From: Climacium dendroides
Lineage: Eukaryota; Streptophyta; Bryopsida; Hypnales; Climaciaceae
Length of the DNA: 64,000 nucleotides
Assembly: GCA_950106755.1 (NCBI GenBank)
Contig: OX467083.1
Coordinates: 45,150,555-45,214,554, forward strand
Reading direction: 5' to 3'
Shown here: positions 9,465 through 21,446 of the stretch, one piece after another
How positions within the stretch are numbered: position 1 is the stretch's first letter
How the letters are laid out: each line of letters starts with the position of its first letter
The notes under the pieces: generated by a model
Databases searched by the model: none
What the model was told of the DNA's origin: nothing
Seen by the model: the letters and a program-made list of their open reading frames with translations, nothing else
Program-made: the position numbers and the translations under genes

Positions 9465-12398
9465 ATGGCTCCAAAAGCACCGCCTCTTCCTCCCCCTCCT
9501 CCGCCTTCCGAAGCAGAGCCTGAGCCTGAGCTTCCAGATGGAGTTTACCGCAAAGAGATCTCGGAGGAGCAGCTGAGCGGATTTTACAAGGCGGCCTACA
9601 CATCTCATGAGGAGATGCTCACGTCCGCTTCCCACCTTTTCATTACTGTCTTTGTCAATACTTATTTAAAAATCTGACTGTTTTTTAGGTCAGCTTCAAA
9701 CTTTTTGGTTGATTGAAGTGAGGCGAGATTAAGCAAAATTTGTCGTAGATGCTTTTGTTGCACTAGCAAACATCAGAAGATTTGGTCCATGCACTAATTC
9801 CTGAGCAGGCTGACGACTGATTCTAACCCTAATTTCAATCACTTTTTTAAGAAATCAATGTTGAAGACGGTATCCAGAGAAGCTGATTATTTGAGGCTAA
9901 TTGAGATTATTATGATGGCAGATTCTTGGCAGGCGTGCTCGGGCTGAGAGACATTTCATACAAGGCACGCAATGCCATCATCGTCGACTATTTCTCTGGG
10001 TTCCTGTTGTACGTTGTTCACCTTTGCGTTCACACCCTGCAATTCTCAAAGTTCTGACAGTGTAGAAATAAATCAATATCCAGAGTACCTAGTGTATAGA
10101 AGATTAAAGAGCGTCATGGGACTGTATGTTGGCAACAGTCTTTATCTTGGAACCACATTCGGTTACACATCTTGAAGCAACAAGCTGGGATAACAAGAAA
10201 TCGTACACCTTGATTGGTGCAACGATCTTCTTCTTTTCTCATTGTACCTGGACACTCGTTACCTCAAATTCTTCATAAGGTGTCATGAATGCAATGGATT
10301 CTCTTAAGTTTGTTATCTCATACCTAGATCCTGGTAAATTAGGTTCAAATATTTACCTTGTTGTTTTGAGTGGTACTTAGCATACCATCACTTTTATAAA
10401 AATCTCGTCAGCCTGAACACAGCCTGCTTATGGCTTAGAATTTTTGCATCTTTACTTTCTTGGTTTACCTGATCTGTTTGGGTGCTGACACGGAGTCACA
10501 GGGGTGGACAGGTTTTCAAAAGAAGCTGGATTGACAAAGGAGGTGACGTTCCATGTGTGGAAGTTGAGCCACGATATGCTAGACTTGATCTTAGGTAAGG
10601 TATCATGCTGTGACTGCAGTGTATACTCTGGTAACACTTTCATATTCCTTGCGTGACTGCAAACTCCCTCATTTCAAGTGTTCTAACATATATGGGACGT
10701 AACGTGATTTTGGAAGATGTATAGACCTGGGGAGAGATATCTGGGTGCAAGAGCCAAATTTGTTGAGATCATTATGTCTGACCATACTTTTCTTATTCAA
10801 TTTCAAAGTGCGAGGTTGTGGACCACTTTAAATTGACACTAGACAACCCCCATTTCCATTCAGAGATCACTAGCCATAGACGTGTAGCCAGTGAACTTAC
10901 GCCACTTGTTACTAATTCGGACGAGGTTAATGAATAGATGATGTCCTGTTGGTATGATGGGACAAAATAGGAGACGGGATCCTCTACCTTACCGAGTCTA
11001 AGCAATCTATGCAAGACAATGGTCTGGGTGCTGTCCCACAAGAGAAAGAGCGATGATAATTGAAGGAATTTATCAGGGCATGTTGGGTGCAGAGGGTGCG
11101 AGCTTTGAGGATGCGGAGAGGCACTTTAGAAAGTTGCTTCTAAAGCTGACCATCTTACAACATATAAGGGATACTCCACCGCTCACTGTTTTGGATTGCC
11201 AGAAGATTGCACCATTTTTCACTACCACGTAAGCCTCTCCACATTGAGATCACTTGCTCAATGTTAGACTTTTGTAGCTTGAAATATCTAAGAACCGGTA
11301 GAAGTAGGTTTTGGAAACTGTAAAGGGATTTAATGATTTTTGAGAATGTTTCAAATTTCAGAACATTTGTCAGCACAATGAAACTATAGTAACATATACG
11401 CAATCTTGCTCCAACTAGTCTCACTGCAGAGTTTTCCAGCACTACACTCTGTTGAGCTACTGCTTTCTACATGACCATCAATATTGGTTCAAATCGGAGC
11501 AAGTATGGGTGCAAACGCCTCTCCTGATTCCTCTGAAAGAGGCTAGCACACAAAAGGAGTTAGATGACGAAAAGGTAGACACTGAGTACCCTTTAATTCT
11601 TATTTGCAGTTTTTTATATTAGTGGATTCAGAGTTAAAGCATAGCGGTTCTTAGCATTTGACGCGCTGCACCCTTCGTATTTAAATCACAGGTGTTGAGA
11701 TTTTGCACTGACAAAGTACTGTTCCTTCTTGGTTCAATTGCCACTCATATACAACCTTGTACATCTAAGCTTATATTGCATCACACTTGTTTTCTGCACC
11801 CTTCATACTGTCCTCTTGTTCTATCTTTTTATAAAATATGGAAGAATGGACATCATGAACACCCAAGATTGAGGGCATCATGGCCAATTCCAAAGGTTCG
11901 TAGGGCTTCCCTACAGAATGTCCTGAGGATGGATTACAAAATAGAATTCATGCGATTTGGTGTAGAGATAAAAAAGTATTTTAGGATCGGTTATATGGAA
12001 TCTTTGTCATGATCCTGCAGGCCGCATGGGAAGCGTACGAAATAGCCTGTGTGGTTCATCAGTTTCTGGAGCACTTCACGTTTTGGGCAATTGAAGACAT
12101 AATGGCAATCCCTGACCCAAATGATATCGACTTGGACGGCTTGTCCCCAGACGATTATGTGAAAGCCAAGCCAGAAACGCTGGACGAATGCATTGAGCGA
12201 GCTTGTCGGCACAAGATTGAGGAAGCAACGAAAGAATTCCACGACATGTATCAAGGGCGCGAGGACAAGATGTTGTTGAAGCTGATAGCACTCGAGGTGA
12301 AGTCCGGCCTTGCGCCTCCAAGGTTGTCTGTGATGAAGCTCCCTGCAGCACCTGCTGCAGGTGCTCCTCCACCGGCAGCAGCAGCTCCACCAAAGTGA
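9465..12398 (+). CDS. CFAP119/CCDC189-like flagella-associated protein (7 exons)
   Basis: Proposed exons are 9465-9622, 9922-10008, 10512-10594, 11051-11228, 11430-11574, 11845-11895 and 12021-12398. All phases match, giving 359 residues. The N-terminus is a proline run followed by an acidic linker. The middle reads IIVDYFSGFLLF/SKEAGLTKE, then FRKLLLKLTILQ..TPPLTV, then VFQHYTLLSYCF. This order (helical YF..FAKEAG segment, F..LLL...PP.S block, YFRHY.LYKY.F-like block) is what I recall for CFAP119/CCDC189, a protein of motile cilia and sperm tails. The C-terminus has a charged helix (ECIERACRHKIEEATKEF) and an Ala/Pro tail. The exon 1 donor (GTCCGC) is weak, and the 51-bp exon 6 is the least certain. 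The gene converges on the carbonic anhydrase gene with 843 bp between stop codons. The family call is by memory of pattern only. Confidence 0.55.
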
Positions 12399-13241
12399 CC
12401 ACGTTCAGGTTTTTCCACGCTGCATTCTTTAGCAGTTGTGAGTGCTTATCTTTCTTCCTACAACCTTTGGTACTTCCCTCTTGTTATGACTCCAGATTGC
12501 GCACAAAAGAATTTGGATTCGGTTTCGGAGTTTGTTGAGACAGTCCGTAAGGCGTTATGCAAGTTGAATGAATGAGCACTTGGTTTGAAGAAATTTAGGA
12601 GTCAAGAAATGCATCGAAATAATTTGGGTTTCAGAAACACAAACACTAGAGAAGACTTCGTAAAGTTTTATTTTCAACATAGCTTCGGTTCCCAGAGGTA
12701 GACGAGGGATTCCTCACGTATGAACGCATAAGCTTTACTGTCGAACTATTAAAAATGATGTTAGTATAACTAATCTCAACTATGATCTGATAATTTGAAA
12801 ATCGTCAAATTGGTAAGTAGAAATATTAGTGTAGATCTGGCAAATCTACTATGTATTTTCTAGCGTATACTACTTTTCATTACTCTCGTGTGGCAATCAT
12901 CGCCACATGGTGCGTTCTGGTTGGAGAAGAAGAGGGCTAAGTCACACTCCCCATCTTCCCTTACAAAATAGTTTCTTAGACGTCCAATCCTGATTTAGTT
13001 TCGAGGAGAGGGTTATGTCTGATAATCGACTTTTGGACCTCTTAGCCCTAGTACATAATTCATGGTCCTACAAAGATTGGCCGACCATTCAATGGCTGAA
13101 CTGGTCTCTGTATCAACAAGCACACGAATGTAAGGAAATTAGGGTGGACCAAAAATGATAACATGAACAGTGGGCAGACTTGGCACAGTTGCTAACGTGG
13201 CAAATGAGAATTCAACTACAAAAGAAGGAAAGCAATTTGAG
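12399..13241. other. spacer between two convergent genes
   Basis: This should contain the 3' UTRs and polyadenylation regions of the CFAP119-like gene (+) and the carbonic anhydrase gene (-). No further coding segment or repeat is seen. Confidence 0.5.
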
Positions 13242-16200
13242 TCATACAGTATTGAAGGCCAATGTCTGGTCGCCGCCCACGAACTCCAAAAACTCCAGCA
13301 CTTCATGCGTTGTTACTATCAAAGGCTTCTCTGCGAATTGCGATAAAAAGGGTTAACAACAAAGTTAGCTTTGAGTCTTTGCCTCAGCTTTTGTGACTTG
13401 GGAAACGTTTTGAAGAGTTTAATGTAGATATCATCAATCAGGACATATTAAATGAAACACCTTAGTAGGAAGATGGAGATTAACTGCTACGTGCTTCAAT
13501 GACCATTATTGTCTGGTTCCGTGTTTGTAGGAATAAAATTAAAATTACAAAGGAAGGTAACAAAATGTACCATAGCTAGAAGAAATCTTACGTACAATAG
13601 ATTTATTTTCTTAAAGTTAGAATATTTGACTATTAGCTTCCAAGGTGGATTTTATAATTTTAGATACGGCAATTAGGAATTTATCCCCAAGTGCTCATAA
13701 GTCTATAATATGGACGATAAACAAAGTGCTTCTAGGTAGGTAATATTTTGTCTACATAGCTTCTCATTCATTCAAGTAATATTTGAATTGTCAAGAAGGA
13801 AATCTTCCTTTTGATATGACAAAATGTGCAGAATTTGAAGAAAGGATTTAGGCATTCCAAGGTTGATGTCACCCACCCAAGAGAAACCAGTCCACGGATT
13901 CATCGCAAGTTGGTGTAGTGAGTGAGCCTGAATAATGTACATATCGTCTGATCTCATTCTGCAGATACCGGTGAAAATACGAGTCCTCATTTGTAGAAAA
14001 ACTATGACTTCTTTGATGGACTAAGTGAAGTGCCAAAAAAATGATCAAAGAATTTTTTGCAGGCTTACCGGAATCCTGTTCTGCAAAATTGACGAGAGTT
14101 AAATTTTTGGAAATCTTGCTTTATCAACCACACTTGAATCACTGCAAATTCTTCAAGATGTGATGTTTAATGAATGGTACCTTTATCGCAGTCGGGAGAA
14201 GGTCTGCAGGAGTGACCTGCACGTTCCTGGGCAGTCTCCTGCCGGAATTAAATGCCATTCTTGGTCAGTGTTAATCTTGCGTTTGCATTTTTCACAGCAA
14301 TAGAAGGAGGAGGAGGAGGAGAGTGGTATTGGCTCTACAAACAACGTGAATACGGAGTCTATTGAGGTAGTTTTACTAATCGGCATACTTATCAATGCAG
14401 CTTAGGTTTTGTAAGAGCACCATTGACAACCCAGTTGGCGATTGAAATATTCTTATTCAATTTGGGGTATACGGTGGAGGAGGCTGAGTCGTCCCAACCG
14501 CTCAAGAATGTTGTGATTCTAAGCAAAGATGCAACTATATGTGTGAGCCCTAATTGTTAGAGGGAGCTTACAAAGCCGGTTTTCCATCTTGCAAGGGTGA
14601 GTACTGAAGAGCTGCTGTAAGAGCTCCGTTAGGTTTTGCTTTAGGTGTGGCGTCTAGCATAATCCTGCAAGTCATGAAAGTCGTTTAATTACCTCAAATA
14701 CAAAGGGACATAAAAATTTCCTCAAGCAAACGACTGAAGGATGGAATAGCAACCCTAAAGTCCTAAGAACATAACCAAGTCTGCCACGGGTCCCTTCTTT
14801 AGTTCATGACAGATGAAACGCTCACCCAACAACTGCAGTAGCTTTGGTGACTACATCTTCTGCACAGCAACAACAAATATTAACCGTGCTCTATAAAAAT
14901 GGTTACAGTAAGAATTTAATCACGTAGTGTGAAATGATCTAAAGTGGCAATCTCCTTTATCAATAGAAGTTGAAGAAAATCAGTTAAGAAGCTTCAAGCA
15001 AAGAAGGTGAAGAAATGAACCAAAAAAGATGAAATCCTCCCCCCACATTTTTGAACTATAGTAACATGTTTTGATAGTTACTGTACAATACTCGTGCTTC
15101 TAATGCTGAATTTCTATTTTTCAGCTTTGGCACAGGTTTGGGGTTCAGAATATACAGTATTTGCATTACAGGGAAATTGCAGCAAGAGAAATACAAGTGT
15201 AGTAATAGTGTAAAATTTGTAATGAAATATTCCAAAAAAGTTCTGCAACGTGCAAGAGATTGCCGTATTACTTACGGTGCACCAAGTGAGCTTCCATAGG
15301 AAAGCGAAATCCGTCAAATGCATGCTCGGATGGAGTATGAAAATGAAACTGCACCAAATTGAGCTCCCTTCCATTCAACCTCAACGTGTTCCCACCTTCC
15401 GGAAACTCAACCTGCTAGTCATTCACAAACGGAACCAAGTGAAGCCAAAGCATTAAACTAATAAACTCCAAACACCAATTCCTTCAAAACGAGGATATAC
15501 AGTTTTACACTGGCTTGAAGTCGACCTGCATGGAGCCATGGCCAGGGTTGGTGAAAACAGGGCTAGACAACTGGTAGTCGAACATCAGCTCTCCCATTGC
15601 CCCATGTTGCGCTTGTTTCCACGGCACATCAATAGGCGATTGCTTTCGCCCAGTAGCGCAAGTACCAGTCCACAGAGGAGGTCCAGAGGGTCCTCCATAG
15701 CTCCACTCCTCCGAAGCAGTTGCTTTAGAACAGCAAGCGCAAGCACTGAATCCAAAAGATGCCATGGATGCCACCATCGCTGCTCGCCGCTTCACCACCA
15801 GTTTCTGTGAAGCTCGTCCAGGCTGCGAATCGTAAGACGTGTTTAGTCTCCATTCACCATACAGTAAAGGAGAGGTTCCTTCACCACGTACACAGGTGAA
15901 CTTTGAACCTTTCCCTACAACAATCTAGAAACTTGCAACAGCTACAATTTCGCGCATTTATTTTGTGGTAAGCTAATAATCAATTCACAAACCAAAATGC
16001 GAAAGATTGAGTATTTATAACACTTCGCACAAATGAAAGCTGACCTGCATGGTCAGTGGAGTAAGTCTCTAACGTACATTAAGGCTAATGGAGTCTCTAC
16101 CTGAGTTGTCGACTGATCTGCACTTGTGGCCTCTGTGGAGGAGCATTTGATCATGTGGTGCCATTTCGATCCACGATCTTGTGGGCGCAGGTGTAAGAAT

Positions 16201-16292
16201 TTCGAATTCGTAGCCATTTTTTGCAGATGCTTGGAGTTGGCATCGTAAATGAAAGGCGTTAGCAAGCTCGACAGACCAGCTGTTGCAGCCAT
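13242..16292 (-). CDS. alpha-type carbonic anhydrase, probable thylakoid-lumen precursor (8 exons)
   Basis: Exons in transcript order: 16292-16101, 15804-15511, 15411-15276, 14859-14826, 14664-14572, 14226-14181, 13958-13877 and 13330-13242. They sum to 966 bases (321 residues plus stop), and all junctions are GT..AG with matching phase. The enzyme interconverts CO2 and bicarbonate. Signatures: CATGRKQSPIDV (about 113-124); zinc ligands in QFHFHTPSEH (H185, H187) and MEAHLVH (H204); active-site loop YSGSLTTPTC (274-283); and C113 with C283 as the usual disulphide pair. Residues 1-64 look like a chloroplast transit peptide. KLVVKRRAAM (65-74), a hydrophobic Ala/Ser stretch and the SKATA/SE site (about 94/95) look like a twin-arginine thylakoid signal. 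Length and order fit the alpha-CA family with no break. Exons of 34 and 46 bp are small but are required by the frame. Confidence 0.9.
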
Positions 16293-16990
16293 AACTGGTA
16301 CCTCCTTGCTCTAGATTTGATAAATGTGAGCAATTACAAGACGCTGCTCGATCGATCTACACAGACATGCACTCTCAAATCACCTCCTTCTCGGTTCAAC
16401 AGTCTGTCTCTCTCCCACGGGCTCCTGCTGTTTTGTACAATATTTACGATGAGGTGGGAAATTATGAACACGTGCTGAGCTGCGCGCGTCTGTGTCTGTG
16501 AGGGAGGGAGTTTCAGCGAATATGATGATGGTCTGCAATTCTGGTATTGGTCTATGGAGGAAAAATGCGTCGTGGTGGTTGTGAAGCTGGTCGATCCATG
16601 TGCGTCTGGAATCGCCACGAAGACTACGCTTTTTTGACTGCAAGAGGAAGACTGAATTAACGAGCTCCTTGACGCGAACTTTTGCATAACTTAATGCAAT
16701 TATGAGAAGCGAGATAGACTTGCATGGAGCCGGCGGCCAGGTCACTTTATCTCTAATTTCATAATACTGGCTGCATTCCCGATATCATTGACCCGCTTCC
16801 AGAACTGGGACTGTCTGGAAATGAAAGTGAATTAAATCTGTACAGTACTTGCGCGCTGTACAATTCCTAGTTTCAAGATTCTTGGTCAGCTGAATATTTT
16901 ATAATATTTCCACTATTTTGGCGCTAGAGTAACTTAATGGCATTTATGTTGTTTGATTTTTTGGACACAAATATCTTAAAGGAGTAACCC
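16293..16990. other. upstream region of the carbonic anhydrase gene
   Basis: This probably holds the promoter and 5' UTR of the minus-strand gene. Small minus-strand frames at 16334-16745 overlap each other in different frames, are low in complexity, and match nothing I recognise. No core promoter motif is certain. Confidence 0.4.
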
Positions 16991-17401
16991 TCACTGCAGG
17001 GGCAAAGTACAAGGACCCACTGCAGCCGCAAGTGACCAGGGACGGGCACGAGAGTGAGTGTTTTCAAAGAACATGTCAGTAAAAAATACAAGAGGCGTCC
17101 GGACACAGCCGGCAGCCGTGTCGCGAGCGGCTGACATACGAACCCAGCCCGAGGGCCAGCGAGGGTCCACCGGGGTTTCCCACCTACTCCTACACCACTT
17201 CCTTTCAAACCGCCTCTCAGTTTCCGCTACACTGCGAGGGTGTTTCTCAATACTGTAGTGTGACAGGCCTGTTCTACCATAATCTACGAGACCCAACCAA
17301 ATGTGGTGCATTTGTTTAGCCGGGTGCCAACAGATGACGTTGAAGACTGCGTCATTACGCTCGATCCACAGGGTCCACAGTATGACCGTCCTCATCACCA
17401 C
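16991..17401 (-). pseudogene. LINE reverse-transcriptase C-terminal (zf-RVT-like) fragment
   Basis: The minus strand encodes ILWTLWIERNDAVFN, matching the W-x2-W-x2-RN-x3-F motif typical of the zinc-binding tail behind plant LINE reverse transcriptases. Sequence upstream on the same strand (17420-17700) decodes only with stops in all frames, so this is a decayed 3' remnant. A 19-bp direct repeat (TGCATTGGGCAGGGGACAG) lies at about 17716-17755. Confidence 0.55.
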
Positions 17402-18128
17402 CCAAAGACTGCTGATAAATTCAAATTTTCGTGGTATCCGCTCGCAGAAAATTCCCTGTTTCTATGAGACTGGACGCCATGGGCCTCTAGCATCCTTAGA
17501 GTTAGCTTCCATGTGGCCCCGGGCGGGTAAAGTATTTTTGGCCTGTGCCCACACCCGGCAAGGTTCACTGGGAGACTCCACCGATACTGTAAAATTCATC
17601 CTGACATGTTTGATCGGGATGCAGCACTTTATGACTTCCAGCGCAGTTACTTATTGCCCAGCAAGTGGATTCCATTCACCGAGTTTTAACCAGCCAAACA
17701 GAGTTGTTACCATCTGCATTGGGCAGGGGACAGTGCATTGGGCAGGGGACAGAGCACCTATTCCTATCTCAATGTTTTTTTATTTGCCAAACAGAGTGGG
17801 AGATTACAGTACAGTATATGTTTCTTACGTTACTGAGACCTTAGATTTCTAAGAACATATAAGCAATTTGATTAGTCCTAAGACCTATGAAATGAATAAT
17901 TTTTTTTATTGTTCTCAAGCCCAAATTTTGGTATATGCCCATTGTTGGTTGTTGTGCTACCACGGGTGGAAAAGCAAAAAAAAACTAAAATCAAAAACTA
18001 AATTAAAATCTACAATAAAATATTTAAACTATAAAATATTACATGACAACTGAGATAGGTTGGTTCAGTACATAGCTTGGTTCTACACAATTGGGTCCAA
18101 ATATCTTTCAACGTGTCCATTGCAACAT
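17402..18128. other. intergenic spacer
   Basis: No intact gene is visible. It includes the decayed upstream part of the LINE remnant and then A-rich DNA. Confidence 0.4.
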
Positions 18129-18358
18129 TTAACCCTTGAAAGACAAGGTGGACGTTTTGTAACCTCTAGGTGATAGGGAATCAAATCGTGTAGGGCATAA
18201 TTGTAACTTTTCATCCTTGGTAATAGGAGTGGAAAGGGAAGATCTTTTCTAGTAATTTGACTTCCAATGAGTATATTTGGCTTTTCAAAGTAGATGATGT
18301 CACATAGTATTAGAAATGCATGATTTCCATAGCCATGGGTCCTTCCTCCAAGGGTTAA
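18129..18358. mobile_element. TTAA-flanked MITE (piggyBac-like ends)
   Basis: TTAACCCTTGAAAG at the left pairs with CCAAGGGTTAA at the right. The TTAA at both ends could be the target duplication, with CCCTTG as the element terminus, the arrangement of piggyBac elements. The 230-bp interior has no coding capacity. A related sequence (GATCTTCT..TTTGACTCCCAATGA..AGATGATGTCACA) occurs at about 32355-32478 and also ends in GGGTTAA. Confidence 0.55.
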
Positions 18359-20318
18359 AGAGTTTTGAATAAAATAGGATACCATAGATTTAGATTTAAT
18401 TCACATATTTATAGTATCTTCTAATTATCAAAATCTCAATGACATAAGTATTTACTAGAATCAAACTAATTCTTTCACAATGAAAAGAAAAATAGAGATG
18501 GAAAAAAAATTCGTGGACATTTATATCCTTTGATCTGCACAATCAAACTAAGGTAAGAAAAAGAGATTAAGGTTTTTATTTTTAGTGATCTTAAAAATAC
18601 AAGGTTCACTGTCACATGATCAAAACACAAAATAATTAGGATGATTCCAAAATTTGTGAAGATGTTCCATAAGATATGATAATAACATCATTTCTTAAAT
18701 TCCAAAAATATAGGCAAGTATAAAAAAATTTAAAAAAATTTTAGGATCCAATTTGTTTGTTTGTTTTACTTTCTATTCATCTTGTTTGAAAATGTACAGA
18801 AAATTGAGTGAGTATTTGATTTCTCATTTCTCAAAATAAAAAAAATTGTATATGTCTCAAATTTTCAATACTACTTATTTATTTATCTAATTAGAAAAAA
18901 ATGGAGGGGGAGGGGGGGGGGGGATAATATTCAATTTCAAGTAACTTTTTTAACCCAAAATTTTGTTTTTTGCCCAAAAAAGTGATTATCCAAAATTGTT
19001 ATAATCTAAAAACCTAGTGAACATTAGACAAGGTAGTATTTACTTGAATGTATGAAAAATTGCTTCATTTAGTATGCATGGTTTTAAGGTATAATTGTTT
19101 GAATTACACTAGTGATGATTTTAAAATTATTTTTCTAATAGACATGTACTAAACATCCGTATACATACCTTAAACAATAGGAAAAAATACCATTAAGGAA
19201 AAACAATATCATCTATGAAGAGTTCAATGTGAAGTGTAATAATGCCAAACTTTGTAATATAAATATCTCTATATTTTAACTAAATATTTTGGGACAAATA
19301 TAATCATGATGGTTCAATCATTTTGCCAAATTAAATAATTAAGAGATAGACATGTTTGTACTAGAATTTTCATTCATTGATGCATCACATTATACTCTTC
19401 ATGCATCATATTCTTCTTCATTAACCACTTCCAGTCCAATAAGTTTTTGGCAGTACAAGTTTTCAATGAATTATTCCAGTTTCATTGTTTTCCCCCAAAG
19501 AGGTGCTTGAAAGTTTTAATTAAAACCAAAGAAAAATAAAACTACTTTGTCTAATAAATATGAAATTAGTTTTGTAAAAATTATACCACTTTTTAGATTA
19601 TAAGTATTTTGGATGATGAGTTTTATGATCTAAAAGCACAAATTTGTAGGAAAAAAGATTAAGACATTGATAATGTGTTTTTTTCCAACCCTCCTCAAAA
19701 TAAAATATGGATTCAAAGTAAGTAGTGGTTATTTTTCATGCAAAACTCCAAAAACTGAAATAGTTTACCATAGATTGAAATTTATTTTTTGAAACTAAAA
19801 TTTAATATACTTAAGTGAGTATGTACAAAAATTGAATGTCATTTGTGGAAAACAAAAAATGGCAATTGTATATTATGTTATGCAAAAATTTCCATGATTT
19901 TAGACAAATATAATGCCATATTTAAAGATAATTGAATAATCTTAGTAATTGAATAATACACAATCAATGCTTGAGAATAATTATCTAGATTAATTTATAA
20001 AAACTAGAGCTCTTGATTTATTTTCAATAACAAAGCGTATGACTCTTATAGCATTCTTAATTTTTTCATAATATCCGGATTTGGAACTCACTATATTTCT
20101 TAAAGATTATATTTTGCCCATTTACGCTATATTATGACTTGAGATAATTTTTCAAATTAACTATATTGAGAATTATTACATAATATCATGAAACATTCAT
20201 TTTTCATATAATAAGATATTCTTTTACTTTACTTAAAGAAAAAAAACATATCAATTCAATTGAAAGTAATCACATTACAAAATAAGGTTCAAACTTCATT
20301 CATTGAAGCAAGTTGCTT
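18359..20318. other. AT-rich intergenic DNA
   Basis: No gene is visible. Homopolymer tracts include a G-rich run at about 18904-18924. Nothing else can be supported. Confidence 0.4.
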
Positions 20319-21003
20319 CTAATTGATACAAATGCCTTGCAATTGCTCACTATCGTTTTGGGGTACTCCTCTCACTACTTGTTGTCTATATCCCAAGTCG
20401 TGGTGTCCCCAAAGAACTATAGACTCGTCAATGACATCTCTTTTGTCAATGACTATATTGTGAAGTAAACAACATGCCATTATCAAGCTTGGAATTCTTT
20501 TCATATCTGGTTTTGTGATTGGATTTTTTTAAATCCTCCACATGCCTTTCAAAATTCCAAATGAGCGTTCTACTACCATACGTGTGGATGAGTGCTTAAA
20601 GTTGAACTCTTCATATAACCTAGGAAGTTGAATTCCAGGCCAAGGTGCAAGCAAGTTTTTATCACCAACATAACCAGCATCGGCTACAATCAACTCATGG
20701 ATATCTACACCTTCAATGTGTATTGTTGGCCCATTCAATCTCCTCCCGGCAATCACTTCCTTAAAGTGATTTGACATAAGAAGTATGCGAGAATCATGTA
20801 CTGATCCTGGAATGCCTGCAAAAACATCTATGAATCGGGCTTCATGATCTACAATGGCTTGAAGTATAGTAGAATAGTTATGATCGCGGTCATACCAATC
20901 TGTTGATCTAGATCTTCTTGGTAGATCAAATTGGATATGAGAACAGTCAAGAGCTCCACAACATTGTGGTATGCCATGGAACTTTTCAAATCCAAGCTTT
21001 ATT
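20319..21003 (-). pseudogene. PIF/Harbinger (HARBI1-like) transposase remnant
   Basis: Read on the minus strand, one frame gives CCGALDCSHIQFDLP, then DHNYSTILQAIVD, then FAGIPGSVHDSRIL, then VADAGYVGDKNLLAPWPGIQ, then MVVERSFGILKGMWRI, and after a single TAA codon KRIPSLIMACCLLHNIVID. These are the DDE catalytic region of Harbinger transposases (Asp in ALDCSH and SVHDS, Glu in VERSFG). The one in-frame stop lies just after WRI, with no frameshift. A second stop upstream truncates the N-terminus. Non-functional as it stands, but recently decayed. Confidence 0.85.
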
Positions 21004-21032
21004 TTTTATAAAGCTTCTCCCTGTAGCCATAA

Positions 21033-21446
21033 ATCTGGATTGTTACTAACAATGTTCCTAATCCTCAATTAACAAAAAAATCACTCATACTCATAGTCTA
21101 TTGAAAACACTCAAACTCACATGATCCAGTAAAAATTTGAATTTCTTTGATTGTACACATACAACCTCGAAAGCCGAACTTAAAAGATTCCACAATTAAT
21201 TGAAGGATAACAAGCTTCAATCCACAAGAAGAGGGCAAATTGCAATCCCAGATCATTTTGGAGCCCGAATTTCAGCTTTTTAAAAAGAAATCTGGATTGT
21301 TACTAACAGTGTTCCTAATCAACAATTAACAAAAAATTCACTCATACCCAATTGAACACACTGAAGCTCACATGATCCAGTACAAATCTGAATTTTTTTG
21401 AGAAACGCATACAACCTTCAAAGTCATACTCAAAAGATTCCAAAGT
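21033..21446. repeat. two direct copies of a ~160-bp sequence
   Basis: Copy 1 (about 21033-21195) and copy 2 (about 21285-21446) share AAATCTGGATTGTTACTAAC, then CACATGATCCAGTA, then CATACAACCT and AAAAGATTCCA, in the same order with scattered differences. They flank about 90 bp of unrelated sequence next to the Harbinger remnant. Confidence 0.75.

Noticed and set aside
14183..15374. Minus-strand frames around the carbonic anhydrase introns
   Set aside because: Only the phase-matched exon pieces encode family motifs; the remaining parts of these frames are intron or wrong-frame translations.
17301..17852. 183-codon plus-strand frame
   Set aside because: It overlaps the LINE fragment in antisense and shows no domain of its own.
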